A stretch of DNA of 41,886 nt from Nymphaea colorata (GCF_008831285.2 NW_022204895.1:1-41886); one strand, 5' to 3'; positions 24,004-36,937 are shown, numbered from the stretch's first letter. Numbers and translations: made by a program. The notes: generated from the sequence alone by a model not told the origin.

Positions 24004-25279
24004 TTGGTCCTAATAACAAATCCAACATCTTATGCCGGATCAGATCAGACCTCTGATCTTGCCTTTTGTTTCGAATCCCAAATGCAACGTCCCATACTTG
24101 ATCAGATCAGACCTCTGATCCAAATGTTAGGTCCATCTGTCAAATTCAACACTTTAAATTGGACCAGATTAGACCTCTGGTCCATTTCTTATATCCAAAT
24201 TCGAAATCTAACATCGCATACCAAACAGAATTAGGCTTTTGTTCCAAATCTTCTTACTAAATCCCAACTCTAACATCGTAGATTGGAAGACATTAAGAAT
24301 GCGAGTTTTTCTAATTTCTTGTAAATGCTTTTCAAATCCTTTATGAATCTTTGAAATCATTTCAAAATCGTTGCTTTGCATATATAAATGTTTGAAAGCA
24401 TTATCTAAGTTTTCCAAAATTTTTGAAATTGAATTCAAAATCTTTTGATTTTCTCAATTTCTTCAACGATCTTCAAATTTTTTTTTTTTTGATTCCTTAC
24501 TTTCTTAAAGATTTGTTAAGTTCTCAAGTTTCTGAATGCACTTTTTCAACTTTCAAGTTTCTAGATTTTACTAAGTCATTAAAAATGAGAGTTTTTCTAA
24601 CATCTTGTAAATGATTTTTAAACCCTTTGTGAATCTTTGAAATCAGTTCAAAATTATTGGTTTGCCTATATAAATCTTTGAAACCAATACCTATGTTTTC
24701 CAAAATTTTCACATTCAATTCAAAATCTTTTGATTTTCTCAATTTCTTCTGCGATCTTCAATTTTTCATTTGGTTTTGATTCCTTATTTTTGTTAAATAT
24801 TTGTTAACTTCTCAAGTTTCTAAATGCACTTTTCAACTTTCGAGTTTTTAAATCGTACTGAAGTAAATAAAAATGAGAGTTTTTCTAACATCTTGTAAAT
24901 GCTTTTCTAACCCTTTGTGAATCTTTGATATCATTTCAAAATTATTGCTTTGCCTATATAAATAGTTGAATCGATTATCTAATTTTTCGAAAAATTTTGT
25001 AAATTGAATTCAAAATCTTTTCTTTTTCTTTGAATGTTCTCGATTTCTTCTAAGATTTTAAAATTTATTGGTTTTGATTTCTTGCTTTTCCTAAATCTTT
25101 GTTAAATTCAACAGTTTCTAAAAGCACTTTTCAAATTTGAAATTTCTAAATTCGGAAGTCTAAAAAACGATTTCAAAGATGTTCTAAACTAAGGTTTCGT
25201 ATGGTCAAGTTCAAATCCGCATTCAACGCACCAATCCGACTTCTAAGACTGGATAAGGCTGAACCTGTGATGTTGATCG
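24004..25279. repeat. Unit 19, type A, attggttttg
   Basis: It is 1,276 bp long. The mark attggttttgattt near 25,067 replaces attggatttgattt; it is shared with units 22 and 24. Confidence 0.93.
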
Positions 25280-26548
25280 TTGGTCCTAATAACAAATCCA
25301 ACATCTTATGCCGGATCAGATCAGACCTCTGATCTTGCCTTTTGTTTCGAATCCCAAATGCAACGTCCCATACTTGATCAGATCAGACCTCTGATCCAAA
25401 TGTTAGGTCCATCTGTCAAATTCAACACTTTAAATTGGACCAGATTAGACCTCTGGTCCATTTCTTATATCCAAATTCGAAATCTAACATCGCATACCAA
25501 ACAGAATTAGGCTTTTGTTCCAAATCTTCTTACTAAATCCCAACTCTAACATCGTAGATTGGAAGACATTAAGAATGCGAGTTTTTCTAATTTCTTGTAA
25601 ATGCTTTTCAAATCCTTTATGAATCTTTGAAATCATTTGAAAATCGTTGCTTTGCATATATAAATGTTTGAAAGCATTATCTAAGTTTTCCAAAATTTTT
25701 GAAATTGAATTCAAAAACTTTTGATTTTCTCAATATCTTGGACGATCTTCAATTCTTTTTTTTTTTGTTTCCTTACTTTCTTAAATATTTGTTAAATTCT
25801 CAAGTTTCTGAATGCACTTTTTCAAGTTTCTAGATTTTACTAAGTCATTAAAAATGAGAGTTTTTCTAACATCTTGTAAATGATTTTTAAACCCTTTGTG
25901 AATCTTTGAAATCAGTTCAAAATTATTGGTTTGCCTATATAAATCTTTGAAACCAATACCTATGTTTTCCAAAATTTTCACATTCAATTCAAAATCTTTT
26001 GATTTTCTCAATTTCTTCTGCGATCTTCAATTTTTCATTTGGTTTTGATTCCTTATTTTTGTTAAATATTTGTTAACTTCTCAAGTTTCTAAATGCACTT
26101 TTCAACTTTCGAGTTTTTAAATCGTACTGAAGTAAATAAAAATGAGAGTTTTTCTAACATCTTGTAAATGCTTTTCTAACGCTTTGTGAATCTTTGATAT
26201 CATTTCAAAATTATTGCTTTGCCTATATAAATAGTTGAATCGATTATCTAATTTTTCGAAAAATTTTGTAAATTGAATTCAAAATCTTTTCTTTTTCTTT
26301 GAATGTTCTCGATTTCTTCTAAGATTTTAAAATTTATTGGATTTGATTTCTTGCTTTTCCTAAATCTTTGTTAAATTCAACAGTTTCTAAAAGCACTTTT
26401 CAAATTTGAAATTTCTAAATTCGGAAGTCTAAAAAACGATTTCAAAGATGTTCTAAACTAAGGTTTCGTATGGTCAAGTTCAAATCCGCATTCAACGCAC
26501 CAATCCGACTTCTAAGACTGGATAAGGCTGAACCTGTGATGTTGATCG
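25280..26548. repeat. Unit 20, type B, tgtttcc, 7-bp deletion
   Basis: It is 1,269 bp long. The marks ttttgtttcc near 25,765 and catttgaaaatcg near 25,634 are shared with unit 25. Seven bases (aactttc) are missing near 25,824. Confidence 0.93.
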
Positions 26549-27795
26549 TTGGTCCTAATAACAAATCCAACATCTTATGCCGGATCAGATCAGACCTCTG
26601 ATCTTGCCTTTTGTTTCGAATCCCAAATGCAACGTCCCATACTTGATCAGATCAGACCTCTGATCCAAATGTTAGGTCCATCTGTCAAATTCAACACTTT
26701 AAATTGGACCAGATTAGACCTCTGGTCCATTTCTTATATCCAAATTCGAAATCTAACATCGCATACCAAACAGAATTAGGCTTTTGTTCCAAATCTTCTT
26801 ACTAAATCCCAACTCTAACATCGTAGATTGGAAGACATTAAGAATGCGAGTTTTTCTAATTTCTTGTAAATGCTTTTCAAATCCTTTATGAATCTTTGAA
26901 ATCATTTCAAAATCGTTGCTTTGCATATATAAATGTTTGAAAGCATTATCTAAGTTTTCCAAAATTTTTGAAATTGAATTCAAAAACTTTTGATTTTCTC
27001 AATATCTTGGACGATCTTCAATTCTTTTTTTTTTTGATTCCTTACTTTCTTAAATATTTGTTAAATTCTCAAGTTTCTAGATTTTACTAAGTCATTAAAA
27101 ATGGGAGTTTTTCTAACATCTTGTAAATGATTTTTAAACCCTTTGTGAATCTTTGAAATCAGTTCAAAATTATTGGTTTGCCTATATAAATCTTTGAAAC
27201 CAATACCTATGTTTTCCAAAATTTTCACATTCAATTCAAAATCTTTTGATTTTCTCAATTTCTTCTGCGATCTTCAATTTTTCATTTGGTTTTGATTCCT
27301 TATTTTTGTTAAATATTTGTTAACTTCTCAAGTTTCTAAATGCACTTTTCAACTTTCGAGTTTTTAAATCGTACTGAAGTAAATAAAAATGAGAGTTTTT
27401 CTAACATCTTGTAAATGCTTTTCTAACGCTTTGTGAATCTTTGATATCATTTCAAAATTATTGCTTTGCCTATATAAATAGTTAAATCGATTATCTAATT
27501 TTTCGAAAAATTTTGTAAATTGAATTCAAAATCTTTTCTTTTTCTTTGAATGTTCTCGATTTCTTCTAAGATTTTAAAATTTATTGGAATTGATTTCTTG
27601 CTTTTCCTAAATCTTTGTTAAATTCAACAGTTTCTAAAAGCACTTTTCAAATTTGAAATTTCTAAATTCGGAAGTCTAAAAAACGATTTCAAAGATGTTC
27701 TAAACTAAGGTTTCGTATGGTCAAGTTCAAATCCGCATTCAACGCACCAATCCGACTTCTAAGACTGGATAAGGCTGAACCTGTGATGTTGATCG
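26549..27795. repeat. Unit 21, copy of unit 18
   Basis: It is 1,247 bp long with the 29-bp deletion and atgggag near 27,102. A private ttggaattg lies near 27,586. Confidence 0.93.
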
Positions 27796-29071
27796 TTGGT
27801 CCTAATAACAAATCCAACATCTTATGCCGGATCAGATCAGACCTCTGATCTTGCCTTTTGTTTCGAATCCCAAATGCAACGTCCCATACTTGATCAGATC
27901 AGACCTCTGATCCAAATGTTAGGTCCATCTGTCAAATTCAACACTTTAAATTGGACCAGATTAGACCTCTGGTCCATTTCTTATATCCAAATTCGAAATC
28001 TAACATCGCATACCAAACAGAATTAGGCTTTTGTTCCAAATCTTCTTACTAAATCCCAACTCTAACATCGTAGATTGGAAGACATTAAGAATGCGAGTTT
28101 TTCTAATTTCTTGTAAATGCTTTTCAAATCCTTTATGAATCTTTGAAATCATTTCAAAATCGTTGCTTTGCATATATAAATGTTTGAAAGCATTATCTAA
28201 GTTTTCCAAAATTTTTGAAATTGAATTCAAAATCTTTTGATTTTCTCAATTTCTTCAACGATCTTCAAATTTTTTTTTTTTTGATTCCTTACTTTCTTAA
28301 AGATTTGTTAAGTTCTCAAGTTTCTGAATGCACTTTTTCAACTTTCAAGTTTCTAGATTTTACTAAGTCATTAAAAATGAGAGTTTTTCTAACATCTTGT
28401 AAATGATTTTTAAACCCTTTGTGAATCTTTGAAATCAGTTCAAAATTATTGGTTTGCCTATATAAATCTTTGAAACCAATACCTATGTTTTCCAAAATTT
28501 TCACATTCAATTCAAAATCTTTTGATTTTCTCAATTTCTTCTGCGATCTTCAATTTTTCATTTGGTTTTGATTCCTTATTTTTGTTAAATATTTGTTAAC
28601 TTCTCAAGTTTCTAAATGCACTTTTCAACTTTCGAGTTTTTAAATCGTACTGAAGTAAATAAAAATGAGAGTTTTTCTAACATCTTGTAAATGCTTTTCT
28701 AACCCTTTGTGAATCTTTGATATCATTTCAAAATTATTGCTTTGCCTATATAAATAGTTGAATCGATTATCTAATTTTTCGAAAAATTTTGTAAATTGAA
28801 TTCAAAATCTTTTCTTTTTCTTTGAATGTTCTCGATTTCTTCTAAGATTTTAAAATTTATTGGTTTTGATTTCTTGCTTTTCCTAAATCTTTGTTAAATT
28901 CAACAGTTTCTAAAAGCACTTTTCAAATTTGAAATTTCTAAATTCGGAAGTCTAAAAAACGATTTCAAAGATGTTCTAAACTAAGGTTTCGTATGGTCAA
29001 GTTCAAATCCGCATTCAACGCACCAATCCGACTTCTAAGACTGGATAAGGCTGAACCTGTGATGTTGATCG
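27796..29071. repeat. Unit 22, copy of unit 19
   Basis: It is 1,276 bp long, type A, with attggttttg near 28,859. Confidence 0.93.
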
Positions 29072-30346
29072 TTGGTCCTAATAACAAATCCAACATCTTA
29101 TGCCGGATCAGATCAGACCTCTGATCTTGCCTTTTGTTTCGAATCCCAAATGCAACGTCCCATACTTGATCAGATCAGACCTCTGATCCAAATGTTAGGT
29201 CCATCTGTCAAATTCAACACTTTAAATTGGACCAGATTAGACCTCTGGTCCATTTCTTATATCCAAATTCGAAATCTAACATCGCATACCAAACAGAATT
29301 AGGCTTTTGTTCCAAATCTTCTTACTAAATCCCAACTCTAACATCGTAGATTGGAAGACATTAAGAATGCGAGTTTTTCTAATTTCTTGTAAATGCTTTT
29401 CAAATCCTTTATGAATCTTTGAAATCATTTCAAAATCGTTGCTTTGCATATATAAATGTTTGAAAGCATTATCTAAGTTTTCCAAAATTTTTGAAATTGA
29501 ATTCAAAAACTTTTGATTTTCTCAATATCTTGGACGATCTTCAATTCTTTTTTTTTTTGTTTCCTTACTTTCTTAAATATTTGTTAAATTCTCAAGTTTC
29601 TGAATGCACTTTTTCAACTTTCAAGTTTCTAGATTTTACTAAGTCATTAAAAATGAGAGTTTTTCTAACATCTTGTAAATGATTTTAAACCCTTTGTGAA
29701 TCTTTGAAATCAGTTCAAAATTATTGGTTTGCCTATATAAATCTTTGAAACCAATACCTATGTTTTCCAAAATTTTCACATTCAATTCAAAATCTTTTGA
29801 TTTTCTCAATTTCTTCTGCGATCTTCAATTTTTCATTTGGTTTTGATTCCTTATTTTTGTTAAATATTTGTTAACTTCTCAAGTTTCTAAATGCACTTTT
29901 CAACTTTCGAGTTTTTAAATCGTACTGAAGTAAATAAAAATGAGAGTTTTTCTAACATCTTGTAAATGCTTTTCTAACGCTTTGTGAATCTTTGATATCA
30001 TTTCAAAATTATTGCTTTGCCTATATAAATAGTTGAATCGATTATCTAATTTTTCGAAAAATTTTGTAAATTGAATTCAAAATCTTTTCTTTTTCTTTGA
30101 ATGTTCTCGATTTCTTCTAAGATTTTAAAATTTATTGGATTTGATTTCTTGCTTTTCCTAAATCTTTGTTAAATTCAACAGTTTCTAAAAGCACTTTTCA
30201 AATTTGAAATTTCTAAATTCGGAAGTCTAAAAAACGATTTCAAAGATGTTCTAAACTAAGGTTTCGTATGGTCAAGTTCAAATCCGCATTCAACGCACCA
30301 ATCCGACTTCTAAGACTGGATAAGGCTGAACCTGTGATGTTGATCG
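29072..30346. repeat. Unit 23, type B, tgtttcc
   Basis: It is 1,275 bp long. It carries tgtttcc near 29,558 as in unit 20 but not the 7-bp deletion or the tttgaaaatcg mark. One T is lost near 29,682 (gattttaaacc). Confidence 0.93.
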
Positions 30347-31621
30347 TTGGTCCTAATAACAAATCCAACATCTTATGCCGGATCAGATCAGACCTCTGAT
30401 CTTGCCTTTTGTTTCGAATCCCAAATGCAACGTCCCATACTTGATCAGATCAGACCTCTGATCCAAATGTTAGGTCCATCTGTCAAATTCAACACTTTAA
30501 ATTGGACCAGATTAGACCTCTGGTCCATTTCTTATATCCAAATTCGAAATCTAACATCGCATACCAAACAGAATTAGGCTTTTGTTCCAAATCTTCTTAC
30601 TAAATCCCAACTCTAACATCGTAGATTGGAAGACATTAAGAATGCGAGTTTTTCTAATTTCTTGTAAATGCTTTTCAAATCCTTTATGAATCTTTGAAAT
30701 CATTTCAAAATCGTTGCTTTGCATATATAAATGTTTGAAAGCATTATCTAAGTTTTCCAAAATTTTTGAAATTGAATTCAAAATCTTTTGATTTTCTCAA
30801 TTTCTTCAACGATCTTCAAATTTTTTTTTTTTGATTCCTTACTTTCTTAAAGATTTGTTAAGTTCTCAAGTTTCTGAATGCACTTTTTCAACTTTCAAGT
30901 TTCTAGATTTTACTAAGTCATTAAAAATGAGAGTTTTTCTAACATCTTGTAAATGATTTTTAAACCCTTTGTGAATCTTTGAAATCAGTTCAAAATTATT
31001 GGTTTGCCTATATAAATCTTTGAAACCAATACCTATGTTTTCCAAAATTTTCACATTCAATTCAAAATCTTTTGATTTTCTCAATTTCTTCTGCGATCTT
31101 CAATTTTTCATTTGGTTTTGATTCCTTATTTTTGTTAAATATTTGTTAACTTCTCAAGTTTCTAAATGCACTTTTCAACTTTCGAGTTTTTAAATCGTAC
31201 TGAAGTAAATAAAAATGAGAGTTTTTCTAACATCTTGTAAATGCTTTTCTAACCCTTTGTGAATCTTTGATATCATTTCAAAATTATTGCTTTGCCTATA
31301 TAAATAGTTGAATCGATTATCTAATTTTTCGAAAAATTTTGTAAATTGAATTCAAAATCTTTTCTTTTTCTTTGAATGTTCTCGATTTCTTCTAAGATTT
31401 TAAAATTTATTGGTTTTGATTTCTTGCTTTTCCTAAATCTTTGTTAAATTCAACAGTTTCTAAAAGCACTTTTCAAATTTGAAATTTCTAAATTCGGAAG
31501 TCTAAAAAACGATTTCAAAGATGTTCTAAACTAAGGTTTCGTATGGTCAAGTTCAAATCCGCATTCAACGCACCAATCCGACTTCTAAGACTGGATAAGG
31601 CTGAACCTGTGATGTTGATCG
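30347..31621. repeat. Unit 24, type A, attggttttg
   Basis: It is 1,275 bp long; the mark near 31,409 ties it to units 19 and 22. The T tract is one shorter than in unit 22. Confidence 0.93.
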
Positions 31622-32897
31622 TTGGTCCTAATAACAAATCCAACATCTTATGCCGGATCAGATCAGACCTCTGATCTTGCCTTTTGTTTCGAATCCCAAA
31701 TGCAACGTCCCATACTTGATCAGATCAGACCTCTGATCCAAATGTTAGGTCCATCTGTCAAATTCAACACTTTAAATTGGACCAGATTAGACCTCTGGTC
31801 CATTTCTTATATCCAAATTCGAAATCTAACATCGCATACCAAACAGAATTAGGCTTTTGTTCCAAATCTTCTTACTAAATCCCAACTCTAACATCGTAGA
31901 TTGGAAGACATTAAGAATGCGAGTTTTTCTAATTTCTTGTAAATGCTTTTCAAATCCTTTATGAATCTTTGAAATCATTTGAAAATCGTTGCTTTGCATA
32001 TATAAATGTTTGAATGCATTATCTAAGTTTTCCAAAATTTTTGAAATTGAATTCAAAAACTTTTGATTTTCTCAATATCTTGGACGATCTTCAATTCTTT
32101 TTTTTTTTGTTTCCTTACTTTCTTAAATATTTGTTAAATTCTCAAGTTTCTGAATGCACTTTTTCAACTTTCAAGTTTCTAGATTTTACTAAGTCATTAA
32201 AAATGAGAGTTTTTCTAACATCTTGTAAATGATTTTTAAACCCTTTGTGAATCTTTGAAATCAGTTCAAAATTATTGGTTTGCCTATATAAATCTTTGAA
32301 ACCAATACCTATGTTTTCCAAAATTTTCACATTCAATTCAAAATCTTTTGATTTTCTCAATTTCTTCTGCGATCTTCAATTTTTCATTTGGTTTTGATTC
32401 CTTATTTTTGTTAAATATTTGTTAACTTCTCAAGTTTCTAAATGCACTTTTCAACTTTCGAGTTTTTAAATCGTACTGAAGTAAATAAAAATGAGAGTTT
32501 TTCTAACATCTTGTAAATGCTTTTCTAACGCTTTGTGAATCTTTGATATCATTTCAAAATTATTGCTTTGCCTATATAAATAGTTAAATCGATTATCTAA
32601 TTTTTCGAAAAATTTTGTAAATTGAATTCAAAATCTTTTCTTTTTCTTTGAATGTTCTCGATTTCTTCTAAGATTTTAAAATTTATTGGATTTGATTTCT
32701 TGCTTTTCCTAAATCTTTGTTAAATTCAACAGTTTCTAAAAGCACTTTTCAAATTTGAAATTTCTAAATTCGGAAGTCTAAAAAACGATTTCAAAGATGT
32801 TCTAAACTAAGGTTTCGTATGGTCAAGTTCAAATCCGCATTCAACGCACCAATCCGACTTCTAAGACTGGATAAGGCTGAACCTGTGATGTTGATCG
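31622..32897. repeat. Unit 25, type B, tgtttcc
   Basis: It is 1,276 bp long. It shares tgtttcc (near 32,108) and catttgaaaatcg (near 31,976) with unit 20 but has no 7-bp deletion. A private tgaatgcatt lies near 32,012. Confidence 0.93.
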
Positions 32898-34143
32898 TTG
32901 GTCCTAATAACAAATCCAACATCTTATGCCGGATCAGATCAGACCTCTGATCTTGCCTTTTGTTTCGAATCCCAAATGCAACGTCCCATACTTGATCAGA
33001 TCAGACCTCTGATCCAAATGTTAGGTCCATCTGTCAAATTCAACACTTTAAATTGGACCAGATTAGACCTCTGGTCCATTTCTTATATCCAAATTCGAAA
33101 TCTAACATCGCATACCAAACAGAATTAGGCTTTTGTTCCAAATCTTCTTACTAAATCCCAACTCTAACATCGTAGATTGGAAGACATTAAGAATGCGAGT
33201 TTTTCTAATTTCTTGTAAATGCTTTTCAAATCCTTTATGAATCTTTGAAATCATTTCAAAATCGTTGCTTTTTATATATAAATGTTTGAAAGCATTATAT
33301 AAGTTTTCCAAAATTTTGGAAATTGAATTCAAAATCTTTTGATTTTCTCAATTTCTTGGACGATCTTCAATTTTTTTTTTTTTGATTCCTTACTTTCTTA
33401 AATATTTGTTAAATTCTCAAGTTTCTAGATTTTACTAAGTCATTGAAGATGATAGTTTTTCTAACATCTTGTAAATGATTTTTAAACCCTTTGTGAATCT
33501 TTGAAATCAGTTCAAAATTATTGGTTTGCCTATATAAATCTTTGAAACCAATACCTATGTTTTCCAAAATTTTCACATTCAATTCAAAATCTTTTGATTT
33601 TCTCAATTTCTTCTGCGATCTTCAATTTTTCATTTGGTTTTGATTCCTTATTTTTGTTAAATATTTGTTAACTTCTCAAGTTTCTAAATGCAGTTTTCAA
33701 CTTTCGAGTTTCTAAATCGTACTGAAGTCAATAAAAATGAGAGTTTTTCTAACATCTTGTAAATGCTTTTCTAACCCTTTGTGAATCTTTGATATCATTT
33801 CAAAATTATTGCTTTGCCTATATAAATAGTTGAATCGATTATCTAATTTTTCGAAAAATTTTGTAAATTGAATTCAAAATCTTTTGTTTTTCTTTGAATG
33901 TTCTCGATTTCTTCTAAGATTTTAAAATTTGTTGGATTTGATTTCTTGCTTTTCCTAAATCTTTGTTAAATTCAACAGTTTCTAAAAGCACTTTTCAAAT
34001 TTGAAATTTCTAAATTCGGAAGTCTAAAAAACGATTTCAAAGATGTTCTAAACTAAGGTTTCGTATGGTCAAGTTCAAATCCGCATTCAACGCACCAATC
34101 CGACTTCTAAGACTGGATAAGGCTGAACCTGTGATGTTGATCG
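32898..34143. repeat. Unit 26, chimera of central and edge types
   Basis: It is 1,246 bp long. The first part is central-type up to gattggaagacattaag near 33,191. From gctttttatatataaat near 33,267 it follows unit 1 (attttggaaattg near 33,314, atttcttggacg near 33,352) and unit 4 (gcagttttcaac near 33,691). It has the 29-bp deletion and a private attgaagatgatag. Confidence 0.88.
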
Positions 34144-35417
34144 TTGGTCCTAATAACAAATCCAACATCTTATGCCGGATCAGATCAGACCTCTGATCTT
34201 GCCTTTTGTTTCGAATCCCAAATGCAACGTCCCATACTTGATCAGATCAGACCTCTGATCCAAATGTTAGGTCCATCTGTCAAATTCAACACTTTAAATT
34301 GGACCAGATTAGACCTCTGGTCCATTTCTTATATCCAAATTCGAAATCTAACATCGCATACCAAACAGAATTAGGCTTTTGTTCCAAATCTTCTTACTAA
34401 ATCCCAACTCTAACATCGTAGATTGGAAGACATTAAGAATGCGAGTTTTTCTAATTTCTTGTAAATGCTTTTCAAATCCTTTATGAATCTTTGAAATCAT
34501 TTCAAAATCGTTGCTTTGCATATATAAATGTTTGAAAGCATTATCTAAGTTTTCCAAAATTTTTGAAATTGAATTCAAAATCTTTTGATTTCCTCAATTT
34601 GTTCAACGATCTTCAAATTTTTTTTTTTGATTCCTTACTTGCTTAAAGATTTGTTAAGTTCTCAAGTTTCTGAATGCACTTTTTCAACTTTCAAGTTTCT
34701 AGATTTTACTAAGTCATTGAAAATGAGAGTTTTTCTTACATCTTGTAAATGATTTTTAAACCCTTTGTGAATCTTTGAAATCAGTTCAAAATTATTGGTT
34801 TGCCTATATAAATCTTTGAAACCAATACCTATGTTTTCCAAAATTTTCACATTCAATTCAAAATCTTTTGATTTTCTCAATTTTTTCTGCGATCTTCAAT
34901 TTTTCATTTGGTTTTGATTCCTTATTTTTGTTAAATATTTGTTAACTTCTCAAGTTTCTAAATGCACTTTTCAACTTTCGAGTTTTTAAATCGTACTGAA
35001 GTCAATAAAAATGACAGTTTTTCTAACATCTTGTAAATGCTTTTCTAACGCTTTGTGAATCTTTGATATCATTTCAAAATTATTGCTTTGCCTATATAAA
35101 TAGTTGAATCGATTATCTAATTTTTCAAAAAATTTTGTAAATTGAATTCAAAATCTTTTGTTTTTCTTTGAATGTTCTCGATTTCTTCTAAGATTTTAAA
35201 ATTTATTGGATTTGATTTCTTGCTTTTCCTAAATCTTTGTTAAATTCAACAGTTTCTAAAAGCACTTTTCAAATTTGAAATTTCTAAATTCGGAAGTCTA
35301 AAAAACGATTTCAAAGATGTTCTAAACTAAGGTTTCGTATGGTCAAGTTCAAATCTGCATTCAACGCACCAATCCGACTTCTAAGACTGGATAAGGCTGA
35401 ACCTGTGATGTTGATCG
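34144..35417. repeat. Unit 27, diverging type A
   Basis: It is 1,274 bp long. The module is central-type; the sub-repeats carry private changes such as tttcctcaatttgttcaacg near 34,589, acttgcttaaag near 34,637 and aatgacag near 35,009. Confidence 0.9.
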
Positions 35418-36695
35418 TTGGTCCTAATAACAAATCCAACATCTTATGCCGGATCAGATCAGACCTCTGATCTTGCCTTTTGTTTCGAATCCCAAATCCA
35501 ACATCCCATGCTTGATCAGATCAGACCTCTGATCCAAATGTTAGGTCCATCTCTCAAATTCAACACTTTAAATTGGACCAGATTAGACCTCTGGTCCATT
35601 TCTTATATCCAAATTCGAAATCTAACCTCGCAAACCAAATAGAGTCAGACTTTTGTTCCAAATCTTCCGACTAAATCCCAAATCTAACATCGTAGATAGG
35701 AAGACATTAACAATGAGAGTTTTTCTAATTTCTTGTAAGTGCTTTTCAAATCCTTTATGAATCTTTGAAATCATTTCAAAATTGTTGCTTTGCCTATATA
35801 AATCTTTGAAACCATTTTCTATCTTTTCGAAAATTTTTGAAATTGAATTCAAAATCTTTTGATTTTCTCAAATTTTTGTACGATCATTAATTTTTTTTTT
35901 TGATTCCTTACTTTCTTAAATATTTGTTAAATTCTCGAGTTTCTGAATGCACTTTTTGAACTTTCAAGTTTCTAGATTTTATTAAGTCATTAAAAATGAG
36001 AGTTTTTCTAACATCTTGTAAATGATTTTCAAACCCTTTGTGAATCTTTGAAATCATTTCAAAATTATTGCTTTGCCTATACAAATCTTTGAAACCAATG
36101 CCTATGTTTTCCAAAATTTTCACATGCAATTCCAAATCTTTTTATTTTCTCAATTTCTTCTGCGATCTTCAATTTTTCATTTGGTTTTGATACCTTATTT
36201 TTGTTAAATATTTGTTAACTTCTCAAGTTTCTATATGCACTTTTCAACTTTTGAGTTTCTAAATCATACTGAAGTCAATAAAAATGGGAGTTTTTCTAAC
36301 ATCTTGTAAATGCTTTTCTAACCCTTTGCGAATCTTTGATATCATTTCAAAATTATTGCTTTGCGTGTGTAAATAGTTGAATCCATTATCTAATTTTTCA
36401 AAAATTTTGTAAATTGAATTCAAAATCTTTTGTTTTTCTTTGAATGTTCTCGATTTCTTCTAAGATCTTAAAATTTATTGGATTTGATTTCTTTCTTTTC
36501 CTAAATCTTTGTTAAATTCAATAGTTTCTAAAAGCACTTTTCAACTTTGAAATTTCTAAATTTGGAAGTCTAAAAAACGATTTCAAAGATGTTCTAAATT
36601 AAGGTTTCGTATGGTCAAGTTCAAATCCGCATTCAACGCACCGGTCCAACTTCTAAAACTGGATAAGGTTAGACCTGGGACTGTGATGTAGATCG
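35418..36695. repeat. Unit 28, edge type, 1,278 bp
   Basis: It shares with unit 1 the variants ccatgcttgatcag, ctctcaaattc, gagtcagac, cttccgactaaatcccaaat and aagacattaacaatgagag. Sub-repeat sequences here are the most divergent of the array (for example gcgtgtgtaaat replacing the TATA-like motif near 36,363). Confidence 0.9.
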
Positions 36696-36937
36696 TTGGT
36701 CCTAAAAAAAAACCCAACATCTTTTGCCGGATCAGATCAGACCTCTGATCTTGCCTTTTGTTTCGAATCCCAAATCCAACATCCCATACTTGATCAGATC
36801 AGACCTCTGATCCAAATGTTATGTCCATCTCTCAAATTCAACAGTTTAAATTGGACCAGATTAGTCCTCTGGTCCATTTCTTATATCCAAATTCGAAATC
36901 TAACATCGCATACCAAATACAATTACGCTTTTGTTCC
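36696..36937. repeat. Unit 29, truncated by retrotransposon insertion
   Basis: About 242 bp past the anchor the unit stops at gcttttgttcc and the LTR begins. Other units continue aaatcttc at this point. The region just before the anchor is also unusually divergent (gaccggtccaac-like changes and an A-rich aaaaaaaaacc near 36,704). Confidence 0.92.
36933..36937. repeat. Presumed 5-bp target-site duplication, left copy (gttcc)
   Basis: The five bases directly left of the LTR are gttcc. Copia integrases commonly duplicate 5 bp. The partner copy would lie just right of the 5' LTR, outside the window, so this is a prediction. Confidence 0.5.

Larger units (their letters stand above)
22757..30346. 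repeat. Duplicated 3.79-kb trimer (units 18-20 and 21-23)
   Basis: The variant order (29-bp deletion with atgggag, then type A with attggttttg, then type B with tgtttcc) occurs at 22,757-26,548 (3,792 bp) and again at 26,549-30,346 (3,798 bp). The two copies differ by the 7-bp deletion and a handful of substitutions. Confidence 0.82.
1..36937. repeat. Tandem satellite array, ~1.27-kb monomer, ~29 units
   Basis: The heptamer ttggtcc followed by wataac recurs at 1029, 2283, 3552, 4792, 6066, 7311, 8824, 10097, 11366, 12611 and on to 36696, giving 28 intervals averaging about 1,274 bp. Most are 1,274-1,276 bp, several are 1,245-1,247 bp and one is 1,513 bp. All units are in the same orientation. 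The array extends past the left edge and is cut at 36,937 by a copia element. It is strongly AT-rich except for a ~415-bp module per unit. Unit boundaries used here start at the ttggtcc anchor, so the phase is arbitrary. I do not recognise the satellite family by name. Centromeric, pericentromeric or subtelomeric location cannot be decided from the sequence. Confidence 0.97.

Noticed and set aside
1-36937. A CRISPR-like or telomere-like repeat array
   Set aside because: Repeat units are 62 bp to 1.27 kb with no short repeat/unique spacer alternation, and no telomeric heptamer runs are seen.
1-36937. Ribosomal intergenic spacer repeats
   Set aside because: No rRNA gene sequence flanks or interrupts the array within the window, and the AT-rich sub-repeats do not resemble a promoter next to rRNA. 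The region outside the window could still change this view.
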